NCBI RefSeq assembly: GCF_001729745.1
Contig: NZ_CP017186.1
Coordinates: 2,232,001 to 2,296,000, forward strand
Length of the DNA stretch: 64,000 bases
Direction of reading: 5' to 3'
Origin: Enterobacter hormaechei subsp. hoffmannii
GTDB taxonomy: Bacteria > Pseudomonadota > Gammaproteobacteria > Enterobacterales > Enterobacteriaceae
A program made the translations under genes and the position numbers. Positions 17,185-26,146 of this stretch are shown here, piece after piece. The notes below the pieces were generated by a model, which had not been told where the DNA came from, ran no database searches, and saw only the letters and a list, made by a program, of their open reading frames with translations. Each line of letters begins with the position of its first letter. Position 1 is the first letter of the stretch.

Positions 17185-17211
17185 GGGCAGCGACGCTGCC
17201 CTTCCTTTTAT
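17185..17211 (+). terminator. Terminator of the hcp-toxin-immunity cassette
   Basis: GGGCAGC / GCTGCCC stem with a GAC loop, followed by TTCCTTTTATC. Confidence 0.75.
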
Positions 17212-17293
17212 CACATCACGCGCTTAGTTCTGTATCCGCAACCGAAGATATCGCTTTTTGCCGCAGTAGTATGTCCATTCTATGAAAATGTTG

Positions 17294-17334
17294 TATAGTG
17301 ATGGTTACTAATAATCACTTAACTTATAAGGAGG
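17294..17334 (+). promoter_or_regulatory. Promoter -10 and strong ribosome site of the ABC-F leader
   Basis: TATAGT at 17294-17299 is a good -10; no convincing -35 is seen. AGTGAT (17297-17302) and ATCACT (17314-17319) form an inverted repeat over the likely transcription start. AAGGAGG at 17328-17334 is a near-perfect Shine-Dalgarno six bases before the leader ATG. Confidence 0.45.
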
Positions 17335-17340
17335 CCAATT

Positions 17341-17424
17341 ATGCTGTACTGTGAAATTTTCAATGTTTCACATACATTTGGTGATCGCACCAGCTCAAGC
17401 GTTATCGGTATCGTGCTGCGATAA
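17341..17424 (+). CDS. 27-codon leader peptide upstream of the ABC-F gene
   Basis: An ATG directly after an AAGGAGG ribosome site opens a 27-codon frame: MLYCEIFNVSHTFGDRTSS followed by SVIGIVLR and a TAA stop. Its last codons form the left arm and loop of a strong hairpin, and the stop codon lies in the right arm. Such short, well-initiated frames upstream of ribosome-acting resistance genes (erm, some ABC-F genes) act as drug- or stall-sensing leaders. The hydrophobic C-terminal end with a final Arg is compatible with a stalling peptide, but this is inference. No database family is known to me. Confidence 0.6.
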   Translation: MLYCEIFNVSHTFGDRTSSSVIGIVLR

Positions 17425-17535
17425 CTTCCGCTTGAGCGAAGACACCAACCCCTGAAATCCCTTCTCTCGGGCTTACTGAGTTATCGTCAGCGATGTTTGA
17501 CGAGGCATAAACATGCCTGTAACTCTTGGGTAAGC
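17393..17535 (+). promoter_or_regulatory. Structured leader RNA with mutually exclusive folds before the ABC-F gene
   Basis: Hairpin I pairs 17393-17401 with 17429-17437 (9 bp) and 17402-17407 with 17419-17424 (6 bp). A three-way junction follows: GCTTA 17471-17475 with TAAGC 17531-17535, GAGTTA 17478-17483 with TAACTC 17520-17525, enclosing hairpins TCGTCA/TGACGA (17484-17489/17498-17503) and GGCAT/ATGCC (17504-17508/17513-17517). The junction covers the GGGTAAG region before the ABC-F ATG. The right arm of hairpin I (CGATAACT, 17419-17426) is perfectly complementary to AGTTATCG (17479-17486) in the junction, so opening hairpin I could free the ribosome site. Confidence 0.6.
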
Positions 17536-17539
17536 AACA

Positions 17540-19249
17540 ATGAGCACTTTACTCACTGCACAATCTTTACGTGTTGATACGGCGTTTGGCACGCTGTTCG
17601 ACTCCCTCTCCTTTACGCTGAAAAAAGGCGACCGTATTGGCCTGCTGGGCGACAACGGCTGCGGCAAAAGTACGTTGCTGAAGGTGTTGGACGGCACAGA
17701 CTCCCCTGCTGCCGGAACCGTCGCATTGGCCGGATACTGTCTGATGGCGCGCGTTGAGCAACACCTGCCAGAAGCCATTTATCCCCTGACCATGCTGGAT
17801 GCCGTGCTGGCGCAACTGCCCGCGACTGAACGCGAGAGTCTGCACTGGAAAGCTGAAACGCTGCTGGCGGGTATGGGCTTTACACCGCAGGACATGGCCT
17901 TAACGTCGGCAACGCTGAGCGGCGGGCAGCACACGCGTCTCCTGCTGGCGCGCGCGCTGATCGGCGATCCAGATCTGTTACTGCTGGACGAACCGAGTAA
18001 CCACCTCGATTTGCCGACCCTGCTCTGGCTGGAACAGTTTTTACAGAACTGGTCCGGCAGCTTTGTGCTGGTCTCACACGACAGGCAACTATTGGATGCC
18101 GTCACCAACGGCAGCTGGATCCTGCGCGATAAGATGTTGCACTACTTCGCCCTTCCCTGCACCGCCGCGCGTCAGGCGCTGGTAGCCAAAGACGAAAGTG
18201 ATGCGCTGCGGCATAAGGCGGAGCAAAAGGAGATTGACCGCGTAACCGCCAGTGCCAGACGGCTGGCCACCTGGGGCAAGGTCTACGATAACGAAGATCT
18301 GGCCCGCAAAGCCAAACAGATGGAAAAGCAGGTCGAACGGCTTAAGGAGAGTCAGACAGAGCTCACCGCAGGCAGTCCGTGGACATTAACCCTGCGCGGT
18401 GACGCCCTGCGGGCAGACCGGCTACTGGAGATGGAAAACCTAAGCGTAGCGCCTGAGCCTGGCCTGTCTGAGCTGTTTCACGTCGACATTGCGCGGCTTA
18501 GAAGTGGCGATCGCGTGGCTATCGTCGGGCGTAATGGCTGCGGCAAATCATCACTGATGAAGCTTATCTGGCGGCATTTCACAGGTGAACCTTCAGAGAC
18601 TGGCCTGAAACTTCATCCTCGCGTGTCGCCAGGCTATTACGATCAGACGCTGAATCAGCTTTCGGAGGAGGCAACAATCTTTGACGCGCTGGAGCCTTTC
18701 GCGCCAGATCCGCAGACCCGTAAAATGGCCCTCATCAGTGCCGGGTTCCCGTGGGCGCGTCACGGGCAAAAAGTCAGTACGCTGAGCGGTGGGGAACGTT
18801 CGCGCCTGCTGTTCATCGGCCTGACGCTTGCTCGCTATAGCCTTCTGATGCTGGATGAGCCAACCAACCACCTGGACATGGAAGGCAAAGAGGCGCTGGC
18901 GGAAACACTGCAACAGTTTGAAGGCGGAGTGCTGCTGGTGAGCCACGATCGTCAGTTAATTAGCCAGAGTTGTAACCGCTACTGGCTGATTGAGGACGGC
19001 AGGCTTAGCGAATGGCACGATGCGGAGGCGGTGTTTGAGCGCCTGCGTGCGAGCACCGGTCCGGTGGTGCCTGAGGCGTCGAAGACTGCATCGAAGGCAC
19101 CACCTTCAGCGTCTGACGATCTGCTCGAACGCCTGGTTGCCCTGGAAATGCTGCTGGAAGAGGATTTGGCGCGCAAGCCAAAACACCAAAAACCGCAGTT
19201 GCAGGCGCAATGGCGAAGAGAGATTGAGGAGATAGAAGCCCAACTATAA
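17540..19249 (+). CDS. ABC-F family ATPase (additional paralogue, possible ribosome-protection factor)
   Basis: 569 residues with two complete ABC domains and no membrane segments. Domain 1: Walker A GDNGCGKS (37-44), signature LSGGQHTRLLLARAL, Walker B LLLLDEPSNHLD. Domain 2: Walker A GRNGCGKSS, signature LSGGERSRLLF, Walker B LLMLDEPTNHLD. Between them lies a charged helical linker (about 205-275, with KQMEKQVERLKESQ), the part that reaches the ribosome in ABC-F proteins. It does not look like EttA, Uup, YbiT or YheS, so it is probably an extra member. The upstream leader suggests regulation by translation stress. Function in antibiotic resistance is inference. Confidence 0.85.
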   Translation: MSTLLTAQSLRVDTAFGTLFDSLSFTLKKGDRIGLLGDNGCGKSTLLKVLDGTDSPAAGTVALAGYCLMARVEQHLPEAIYPLTMLDAVLAQLPATERESLHWKAETLLAGMGFTPQDMALTSATLSGGQHTRLLLARALIGDPDLLLLDEPSNHLDLPTLLWLEQFLQNWSGSFVLVSHDRQLLDAVTNGSWILRDKMLHYFALPCTAARQALVAKDESDALRHKAEQKEIDRVTASARRLATWGKVYDNEDLARKAKQMEKQVERLKESQTELTAGSPWTLTLRGDALRADRLLEMENLSVAPEPGLSELFHVDIARLRSGDRVAIVGRNGCGKSSLMKLIWRHFTGEPSETGLKLHPRVSPGYYDQTLNQLSEEATIFDALEPFAPDPQTRKMALISAGFPWARHGQKVSTLSGGERSRLLFIGLTLARYSLLMLDEPTNHLDMEGKEALAETLQQFEGGVLLVSHDRQLISQSCNRYWLIEDGRLSEWHDAEAVFERLRASTGPVVPEASKTASKAPPSASDDLLERLVALEMLLEEDLARKPKHQKPQLQAQWRREIEEIEAQL

Positions 19250-19255
19250 ATCTGT

Positions 19256-19284
19256 ACCCGGCGGTCGTTACGCCGGGTTTTTTA
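19256..19284 (+). terminator. Terminator after the ABC-F gene
   Basis: ACCCGGCG / CGCCGGGT stem around GTCGTTA, then TTTTTTAC. Typical intrinsic terminator seven bases after the stop. Confidence 0.9.
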
Positions 19285-19454
19285 CGTTAGCGTTTTCCCC
19301 TACTGATTATTAGAGGATCACCGTATTCTTAATCTGAAACTGAATTAATTGATGACATTATGTTGCGGTTGCCTTGCATTACAGCGCCAAAGTATTAATC
19401 CTTAATGGGTATTACACCTGCTATGCAGATACTCATTAGTAAAAGGAGAAACAC

Positions 19455-20465
19455 ATGAAGGCTGCTGTTGTCACTCAGGATCATCAGGTTAACGTTACAG
19501 AGAAAACCTTACGCGCGCTCAAACATGGTGAAGCGCTGCTGAAGATGGAGTGCTGTGGCGTTTGCCATACCGATCTCCATGTTAAAAATGGCGATTTTGG
19601 CGACAAGACCGGGGTGATCCTCGGCCATGAAGGGATTGGTATTGTCAAAGAGATTGGTCCGGGCGTCACGTCACTGAAAGTTGGCGATCGTGCAAGCGTG
19701 GCGTGGTTCTTCGAAGGCTGTGGCCACTGTGAATATTGTAATACCGGCAACGAAACTCTGTGCCGTGACGTAAAAAACGCGGGTTACTCCGTCGACGGCG
19801 GCATGGCGGAAGAGTGCATCGTGACCGCGGATTACGCGGTTAAAGTCCCGGAGGGGCTGGACTCTGCGGCGGCCAGCAGCATCACCTGCGCCGGTGTCAC
19901 CACCTACAAAGCGGTAAAAGTCTCTGAGATCAAACCCGGCCAGTGGATTGCGATCTATGGCCTGGGCGGTCTGGGCAACCTCGCACTGCAATACGCCAAA
20001 AATGTCTTTAATGCGAAAGTTATCGCCATTGACGTGAATGACGAGCAGTTGAAACTCGCTGCCAGCATGGGCGCAGACTTAACCGTGAACTCCCGCAGTG
20101 AAGATGCGGCAAAAGTGATTCAGGAGAAAACCGGCGGCGCACATGCGGCAGTGGTGACGGCGGTAGCGAAAGCGGCCTTCAACTCTGCCGTTGACGCGGT
20201 TCGCGCCGGAGGCCGCGTGGTGGCTGTTGGCCTGCCGCCGGAAGCGATGAGCCTGGATATTCCACGTCTGGTCCTGGATGGGATTCAGGTGGTGGGCTCT
20301 CTGGTGGGTACTCGTCAGGATCTGCTCGAAGCCTTCCAGTTTGCGGCTGAAGGTAAGGTGGTTCCGAAAGTCACGCTGCGCCCACTGGAAGATATCAACG
20401 CCATCTTTAAAGAGATGGAACAGGGCCAGATCCGTGGCCGTATGGTGATTGATTTACGTTCTTAA
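19455..20465 (+). CDS. adhP: Propanol-preferring alcohol dehydrogenase, zinc-dependent
   Basis: 336 residues, equal to E. coli AdhP. It oxidises short-chain alcohols with NAD. Catalytic zinc ligands are seen in [10 protein letters not shown] and GHEGIG; the structural zinc is held by [15 protein letters not shown]; the NAD fold has GLGGLG. Start follows AAAGGAGAAAC. Position next to maeA is conserved, apart from the accessory block between them. A GGCCGGG/CCCGGCC inverted repeat lies downstream at 20473-20502 without a T-run. Confidence 0.95.
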   Translation: MKAAVVTQDHQVNVTEKTLRALKHGEALLKMECCGVCHTDLHVKNGDFGDKTGVILGHEGIGIVKEIGPGVTSLKVGDRASVAWFFEGCGHCEYCNTGNETLCRDVKNAGYSVDGGMAEECIVTADYAVKVPEGLDSAAASSITCAGVTTYKAVKVSEIKPGQWIAIYGLGGLGNLALQYAKNVFNAKVIAIDVNDEQLKLAASMGADLTVNSRSEDAAKVIQEKTGGAHAAVVTAVAKAAFNSAVDAVRAGGRVVAVGLPPEAMSLDIPRLVLDGIQVVGSLVGTRQDLLEAFQFAAEGKVVPKVTLRPLEDINAIFKEMEQGQIRGRMVIDLRS

Positions 20466-20504
20466 CCGCGGTGGCCGGGTAGCGGGTTTGCCCTGCCCGG
20501 CCTG

Positions 20505-21014
20505 TCACGTAGACGAACGGCGATCGGAAATCCACTCCTGAACCTCGATCTGGAACGTGTCCGGCGCTTTTCGATACATCTTCCGCGCCAGATCCAGGAT
20601 GGTATGGCGTCCTAACTCCTCTTCCATCCGCTGCTGCGCGCTGTCCATAACCGATCGCACCCCGCACGGTCCGTCACAGACCCAGGTCGGTGGCGTTTCA
20701 TCAAATACCGCCAGGCGCTGACGCACTTCCCGACATTCGAACATATTCTTATCGCCGTCGATGGCGTGTGCCACGTCCAGCACGCTGATCAGCTCTGCCG
20801 GACGCGCCAGCCGGAATCCTCCCCCCTTGCCTTCGGTGCTGATAACCAGCCCCGCGCGTGACAAACGAGTGAAAATCTTCCCAAGATAGTCGTACGGTAC
20901 GCCCTGCAAGGCCGCCATCTCCCGGACGCTCATCTCACGCTCATTGCCTTTTGCATCCACCATACACATCAGGCTATGAATGCCATATTCCACACCAGAA
21001 CTGTAAAACGCCAT
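20505..21014 (-). CDS. Rrf2-family transcriptional regulator with a cysteine cluster
   Basis: 169 residues. The N-terminal winged helix (REMAALQGVPYDYLGKIFTR and GKGGGFRLARP) is classical Rrf2. Three cysteines follow in MFECREV and WVCDGPCGV, a pattern that in IscR, NsrR and related proteins binds an Fe-S cluster; the C-x3-C pair differs in spacing from IscR. It is probably a redox- or NO-responsive repressor of the divergent flavoprotein gene, whose promoter carries an inverted repeat. Cluster type cannot be read from sequence. Confidence 0.82.
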   Translation of the reverse strand: MAFYSSGVEYGIHSLMCMVDAKGNEREMSVREMAALQGVPYDYLGKIFTRLSRAGLVISTEGKGGGFRLARPAELISVLDVAHAIDGDKNMFECREVRQRLAVFDETPPTWVCDGPCGVRSVMDSAQQRMEEELGRHTILDLARKMYRKAPDTFQIEVQEWISDRRSST

Positions 21015-21070
21015 GGCTCACTCCGGGTTATTGTTCGCTGCATTATAACGAATTTTAACTCAGAAAGAAG

Positions 21071-21099
21071 TTGTCGTAGTTAACTCCGACAAGTATAGT
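21071..21099 (+). promoter_or_regulatory. Promoter with embedded operator for the flavoprotein gene
   Basis: TTGTCG (21071-21076) and TATAGT (21094-21099) are a -35/-10 pair with 17-bp spacing. TTGTCG is also one arm of an inverted repeat whose other arm, CGACAA (21087-21092), lies in the spacer. A protein bound here would block RNA polymerase. The Rrf2 regulator is the obvious candidate. Confidence 0.55.
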
Positions 21100-21144
21100 G
21101 GCAGTTATGTCAGACACACAGCCTGACGAACAAAAGGATCGAGT

Positions 21145-22347
21145 ATGAAAAAGCAGATTTTAATTGTGGGTAGTGGGTTTTCCGGTATGTGGGCTGCGGT
21201 CAGCGCCGCGCGTCTTTCTGCTCTGGAAGGTAATAATAGCCTCAGCATTGCCGTGCTGGCCCCGGTGCCGGAACTGCGCGTTCGTCCACGTTTTTATGAA
21301 GAGAACGTGTCGACGATGGTCGCGCCACTGACCGAACTGTTTGCTGAGCTGGGTATTGCCTTTATTTCGGGCGAAGCACAACATATTGATACCTCATCTA
21401 AAACCGTTTTGTATCGCGATTCAAACGGCGCCATTGCCGAAGTCAACTGGGAACGTCTGATCCTCGCAACCGGTAGCCAGACTAAACGTCCGCCGATTGC
21501 CGGTCTGACTGAATACGCATTTGATATCGACCAACTCGACTCCGCCAGGCTGTTCGAGCAACATCTTGATTTGCTGGTTTCGCGCCCCTCCACCCCAGAA
21601 CGCAATACCGTGGTCGTGTGTGGCGGCGGTTTTACCGGCATTGAGCTGGCAACGGAACTCCCTGCTCGTCTTCGCACCCGCTTCGGCGCCGATACAAAGA
21701 CTAAAATAATCGTAGTTGAAAGAGGTGCAACCATTGGCGGGCGTTACAGCGAGGCGCTGCGTAACACCATTGAAGAAGCAAGCAACGCGCTGGATGTTGA
21801 ATGGCGTTTAAACAGTGAAATTGAAGCTATTGATGCCAGCGGCGTGACGCTGAAAAACGGAGAGCGCATTGCCAGCGCGACTGTAGTGTGGACGGCAGGG
21901 GTAGAAGCTAACCCCCTAAGCCTGCAAATTGACGGGGAACGCGACACTCAGGGACGCCTTATCGTCACCGACACGTTGCAGGTCCCTGCGCATCCGGAGG
22001 TTTACGCGACGGGTGATATGGCGCACGCCAAAACGGACGATGCGGGCAACACGGCACTGATGACCTGCCAGCACGCGATCCAGCTGGGGAAATTCGCCGG
22101 ACATAACGCAGCTGCCAGCCTGTTAAATCTGGAGCCGTATCCTTACCGTCAGGTGAATTACGTCACCTGTCTGGATCTGGGTGGCTGGGGCGCGGTGTAC
22201 ACCGAGGGCTGGGAACAGCGTGTTAAATCCGTGCGCGAGGAAGGCAAAAAGATCAAAGTCGCCATCACCAACGAACTGATTTACCCGCCAGCAGCAGACA
22301 AAGCAGTCGCATTTGCCGCCGCTGACCCACTGGCGAAATTCGTGTAG
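21145..22347 (+). CDS. FAD-dependent pyridine nucleotide oxidoreductase (NDH-2-like)
   Basis: 400 residues. FAD-binding GSGFSGMWAA at the N-terminus, a second nucleotide-binding motif CGGGFTGIELATEL near 155, and the C-terminal FAD motif YATGDMAH identify the two-dinucleotide-binding-domain fold of type II NADH dehydrogenases and related quinone reductases. No clear membrane segment. Start follows AAAGGATCGAG. Divergent from the Rrf2 regulator, which suggests induction by oxidative, nitrosative or iron stress. Electron acceptor unknown. Confidence 0.82.
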   Translation: MKKQILIVGSGFSGMWAAVSAARLSALEGNNSLSIAVLAPVPELRVRPRFYEENVSTMVAPLTELFAELGIAFISGEAQHIDTSSKTVLYRDSNGAIAEVNWERLILATGSQTKRPPIAGLTEYAFDIDQLDSARLFEQHLDLLVSRPSTPERNTVVVCGGGFTGIELATELPARLRTRFGADTKTKIIVVERGATIGGRYSEALRNTIEEASNALDVEWRLNSEIEAIDASGVTLKNGERIASATVVWTAGVEANPLSLQIDGERDTQGRLIVTDTLQVPAHPEVYATGDMAHAKTDDAGNTALMTCQHAIQLGKFAGHNAAASLLNLEPYPYRQVNYVTCLDLGGWGAVYTEGWEQRVKSVREEGKKIKVAITNELIYPPAADKAVAFAAADPLAKFV

Positions 22348-22386
22348 TCCCCTCCTGTGCCCGCGACCAGCGGGCAAAGCGTGAAA

Positions 22387-23562
22387 TCAGGCCAGCGCTC
22401 CTGCGTTGGCCTGACGCTTTTTGGCACATAAAAAACCGTACATCAACAGAGAGGTCATTGCTGAGAAGGATAAGATCGCTGCCGGAAGCGTGACATAGCT
22501 CCAGCTAAAGCCGAGCGTAATCATCATTCCACCGAAATACGCGCCTATTGCGCTGCCGAGGTTAAACGCCATTTGCCCGCCTGCGGCGCCCAGCATCTCG
22601 CCGCCTTTCGCATTTTGCAGCAGCAGTATTTGCAGCGGCGCAGAGAGCGCAAACAGCCCGGCGCAGCAAACAAATCCCATTACCAGTGAAGCTGTTTTAA
22701 GCTCGCCAAACGCGAACAGTAACAGCAGCGAAGCCACAATCACCATGTCGGTGGTGGCAGCAATGCGCAGCGGGCTAAAGCGCGACGACAGCTTGCCGCT
22801 GAAGACATTACCCAGCACCATGCCCAGCCCCATCAGCATCATGATCGCGGTCATGACGCCCTCGGAAAAGCCTGACACGTTGACCATATACGGCTTCACG
22901 AAGCTAAACCAGGCAAACACCCCGGCATTGCCAAACATCGTTGCGGCAAAAATTAGCCACGGTTCCGGTTTTTTCAGGAAGTGGAATTGTTCTGTCAGCC
23001 GGGTGGTTGTCGTGTCGTGAATGTCTGGCACCCACAGCAGAACAGAGAGGATCACCAGCGCATCAAAGACGGCAATCAAAAAGAAGGTGTAACGCCAGTT
23101 AAATTCATGTCCCAGCCAGGTCCCGAGCGGGACGCCAAGCAAATTGGCAACGGTCATCCCGGCAATCATCCCTGCTACAGCAACCGTCACCTTACCCGGT
23201 GGCGCAATTTTTGACAGGATTATCGCCCCCACACCGAAAATCGCGCCATGCGGGAAACCAGAGATTAAGCGCCCCGCCGCCAGCCCCATGTAGGTGTCAG
23301 AGAAGGTAAAGAGCGCGTTACCGACGACGCACATCGCCACCAGAAACAGCAGCGTTGTTTTCAGCGAAAATTTACTGGAGAACAGCGCCACAATCGGCGC
23401 GCCGATCACTACGCCAAAAGCGTAAAACGAAATCATATTTCCGGCGGAGGGAATCGAAATGCCCGTATCATGAGCCAGTTCTGTCAGCACGCCCATGATG
23501 CCAAATTCAGCCATCCCCAGGCCAAAGGTAGCCAGTGCTAACGAAAAAATTGTTTTTTTCAT
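22387..23562 (-). CDS. araJ: MFS efflux transporter, AraJ type
   Basis: 391 residues with about 12 membrane helices. The opening SLALATFGLGMAEFGIMGVL and segments PWLIFAATMFGNAGVFAWFS and CCAGLFALSAPLQILLLQNA agree closely with E. coli AraJ (DHA1 drug:proton antiporter family). E. coli araJ is arabinose-induced and lies near sbcC; here the gene has moved to the fdn-adhP interval, so orthology is likely but regulation may differ. Substrate unknown. Ends convergent with the flavoprotein gene, 37 bp away. Confidence 0.8.
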   Translation of the reverse strand: MKKTIFSLALATFGLGMAEFGIMGVLTELAHDTGISIPSAGNMISFYAFGVVIGAPIVALFSSKFSLKTTLLFLVAMCVVGNALFTFSDTYMGLAAGRLISGFPHGAIFGVGAIILSKIAPPGKVTVAVAGMIAGMTVANLLGVPLGTWLGHEFNWRYTFFLIAVFDALVILSVLLWVPDIHDTTTTRLTEQFHFLKKPEPWLIFAATMFGNAGVFAWFSFVKPYMVNVSGFSEGVMTAIMMLMGLGMVLGNVFSGKLSSRFSPLRIAATTDMVIVASLLLLFAFGELKTASLVMGFVCCAGLFALSAPLQILLLQNAKGGEMLGAAGGQMAFNLGSAIGAYFGGMMITLGFSWSYVTLPAAILSFSAMTSLLMYGFLCAKKRQANAGALA

Positions 23563-23723
23563 ACCGCGACCACTGTTAAAAAATACGCAGCGTGCATTAT
23601 TGATTAAACTTGTATGGTGAACCAGTTCAAATCAGCTTTCTGACACATTAATCCATTCATTCAGGCCGATTACACGCTTAGTACGGCCTCGATCCCGCGA
23701 CCGGACCCATAGGGAGACCCGCC

Positions 23724-24542
23724 ATGGTCAGTAAGAAGAAAACCCGTGTTGTTGATGATGTCGTTAAAAACGCGCCGCTCAAAACCAAAGCGTACGAGCA
23801 AGAGCTTCGCCGCCTCCATGTTGAACTGGTTAAGCTCCAGCAATGGGTGGTCGCCAAAGGGTTAAAGGTCTGTATTGTTTTTGAAGGGCGAGACGGCGCG
23901 GGTAAAGGCGGCGCCATCAAAGCCATCACCGAACGCGTCAGCCCCCGGGTGTTTCGCGTTGTTGCGTTACCGGCCCCCACCGATAAAGAGAAAAGTCAGC
24001 TCTATTTTCAGCGTTACGTTCCCCATCTGCCCTCTGCCGGTGAAATCGTTATTTTTGACCGGAGCTGGTACAACCGCGCAGGCGTGGAAAGAGTAATGGG
24101 TTTCTGTACCGAAGAGCAGGCCGACAAATTTCTTGATGGAACGCCGGTGATGGAAAAAGCGATGGTCGATGCCGGTATCATATTGTTGAAATACTGGCTT
24201 GAAGTAACGCCAAAAGAGCAGGAACGCCGCCTGCGCGATCGCATTAATGATGGTCGCAAGATCTGGAAGCTGTCTCCAATGGACATAAAATCTTTCAATC
24301 TGTGGGATGAATATACCCTCGCCCGTGATGCGATGTTTAAAGCGACCGACACCGCCTGGGCGCCGTGGTTTGTGGCGCGCTCAGAAGATAAAAAACGGGT
24401 TCGGTTGAATATTATTTCGCATCTGCTTTCACAGATCCCCTATAAAGAAATTCACGTTGACAAGGTGGATTTACCGAAACGCAAGATCGGCAAAGTGAAG
24501 CCAACAAAATATCCCTTCCGGTATATTGCAGAGCGGTTTTGA
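23724..24542 (+). CDS. ppk2: Polyphosphate kinase 2
   Basis: 272 residues. Walker A GRDGAGKGG (55-63), the family motif IFDRSWYNRAGVERVMGF and the lid-region DRINDGRKIWKLSPMD identify a class I PPK2. It transfers phosphate from polyphosphate to ADP or GDP, making nucleotide triphosphate at the expense of the polymer. Length and N-terminal basic tail fit the single-domain type. It is a stand-alone gene convergent with fdnI. PPK2 is not present in E. coli K-12, so it is an addition to the conserved backbone. Confidence 0.9.
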   Translation: MVSKKKTRVVDDVVKNAPLKTKAYEQELRRLHVELVKLQQWVVAKGLKVCIVFEGRDGAGKGGAIKAITERVSPRVFRVVALPAPTDKEKSQLYFQRYVPHLPSAGEIVIFDRSWYNRAGVERVMGFCTEEQADKFLDGTPVMEKAMVDAGIILLKYWLEVTPKEQERRLRDRINDGRKIWKLSPMDIKSFNLWDEYTLARDAMFKATDTAWAPWFVARSEDKKRVRLNIISHLLSQIPYKEIHVDKVDLPKRKIGKVKPTKYPFRYIAERF

Positions 24543-24601
24543 TACAGGGAAGCAGACCAGCACAAGCGCAGCGCCGCCGGACAATGCCGACGGCGCGAGG
24601 T

Positions 24602-25258
24602 TTACTTCAACCCTTCCGAACTCTCTTTTTGCGCTTCAAGACGCTCAATGTCGCGGTACCAGCGCGGATGGTGCTTCTGCGCCCAGCGGCGGCTCACCTT
24701 CCCTTCAATCATGCCTTTAATCGATCCTTTCACCCAGAATGCCATATACATATGGATCAGAATGGCGTGGATCAGAATAATGGCCGAGGTCGCGTGGATC
24801 AGCAGCGCATAACGCACTACCTGAATCGGGAAATAGTGCGCAAAATACGGACGCCAGATGATCACCCCGGTCACCAGCAGCACAAAAATCATGCTCATGA
24901 TGGTCCAGAACATCATCTTCTGCCCGGCGTTATATTTGCCCACCTTCGCGACTTTATGCTCGTTGCCTTTCAGAACCTCAACAATCCCTTTTAGCCACGG
25001 AATATCCTGCTTGTCAGGGATGTTGTGATGAACGAAACGTACAAACATAAACATCAGCACCACGAAAATCAGTACGCCGAAGAACGGATGCAGTATGCGC
25101 CCCATCTGCGGTGTCCCGAAGGTTTCCGTTAGCCACTGTAGCGTCGGGAAGAAGAACGAAATGCCGGATACCGCCACCAGGAAGAAGCAGATGACCACCG
25201 TCCAGTGACAGGCGCGATCGACAAATTTTGTGCGCACTATCATTTTCGACTTACTCAT
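24602..25258 (-). CDS. fdnI: Formate dehydrogenase-N, cytochrome b556 (gamma) subunit
   Basis: 218 residues. Four membrane helices carry the haem b and menaquinone site, with His residues in [22 protein letters not shown] and [13 protein letters not shown]. FdnI receives electrons from FdnH and reduces menaquinone on the cytoplasmic side. The start [11 protein letters not shown] at 25258 overlaps the end of fdnH by eight bases, as in E. coli; an ATG seven codons further upstream is not used in the family. Confidence 0.95.
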   Translation of the reverse strand: MSKSKMIVRTKFVDRACHWTVVICFFLVAVSGISFFFPTLQWLTETFGTPQMGRILHPFFGVLIFVVLMFMFVRFVHHNIPDKQDIPWLKGIVEVLKGNEHKVAKVGKYNAGQKMMFWTIMSMIFVLLVTGVIIWRPYFAHYFPIQVVRYALLIHATSAIILIHAILIHMYMAFWVKGSIKGMIEGKVSRRWAQKHHPRWYRDIERLEAQKESSEGLK

Positions 25259-26135
25259 GATGCTCCTCCTCGTCGTCATCCACCTCTTTATTCGGCCCGA
25301 TACCGATGTAGTGATAAATCAGCCCGGCAAAGGTGGCGATAAAGCCCGCCGCTGAGAGCGGCTTAAGCGCCCCTTTCCAGAGGTTGATTGAGGTATCGAT
25401 CGCCGGATCTTTCGGCAGATTGTGATACAGCTCCGGCTGGTCATTGTGGTGCAGAACATACATGACGTGCGTACCGCCCACGCCCTGCGGGTTATAAATC
25501 CCGGCCTTGTCATAGCCGCGCGCTTTGAGCTTATCCACCCGCTGCTGTGCCACTTCCAGCATCTCTTTTTTGGTGCCGAAGTGGATAGCCCCGGTAGGAC
25601 AGGTCTTCACGCAGGCAGGCTCCTGTCCGACGCTGACGCGATCGACACACAGCGTGCATTTATAGACCCGGTTATCTTCTTTATTGAGGCGCGGGATATT
25701 AAACGGACAGCCTGCGATGCAGTAGCCGCAGCCGATACAGTTATCCTGCTGGAAGTCGACGATCCCGTTGGCGTACTGAATAATTGCACCCGCAGACGGG
25801 CATGCCTTCAGGCAGCCCGGATCTTCACAGTGCATACAGCCGTCTTTACGGATTAGCCACTCCAGCTTGCCGTTCTGGTCGGTTTCGCTAAAGCGCATCA
25901 CCGTCCAGGACTTGGCGCTCAGATCAGCCGGGTTATCGTAAACGCCAACGCAGTGCCCCACCTCGTCGCGGATATCGTTCCACTCCGAGCAGGCCACCTG
26001 GCAGGCCTTACAGCCCACGCAGGAGGAGACATCGATCAGCTTGGCGACTTCTGCCTTGTAGTCCCGCGCGCGAGGCGCGGGCGTTATCGGGTTGGTCGCG
26101 GAGCGTTTAATAATGTCTTGTGTTTCCATCGCCAT
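25251..26135 (-). CDS. fdnH: Formate dehydrogenase-N, iron-sulfur (beta) subunit
   Basis: 294 residues, as in E. coli. Four [4Fe-4S] motifs are visible: [35 protein letters not shown] and CTLCVDR with CVKTC. A single C-terminal membrane helix ([19 protein letters not shown]) anchors it so that the clusters sit in the periplasm. It links the FdnG active site to the FdnI haems. Lies 11 bp after fdnG. Confidence 0.96.
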   Translation of the reverse strand: MAMETQDIIKRSATNPITPAPRARDYKAEVAKLIDVSSCVGCKACQVACSEWNDIRDEVGHCVGVYDNPADLSAKSWTVMRFSETDQNGKLEWLIRKDGCMHCEDPGCLKACPSAGAIIQYANGIVDFQQDNCIGCGYCIAGCPFNIPRLNKEDNRVYKCTLCVDRVSVGQEPACVKTCPTGAIHFGTKKEMLEVAQQRVDKLKARGYDKAGIYNPQGVGGTHVMYVLHHNDQPELYHNLPKDPAIDTSINLWKGALKPLSAAGFIATFAGLIYHYIGIGPNKEVDDDEEEHHE

Positions 26136-26146
26136 TTAATCGCTCC

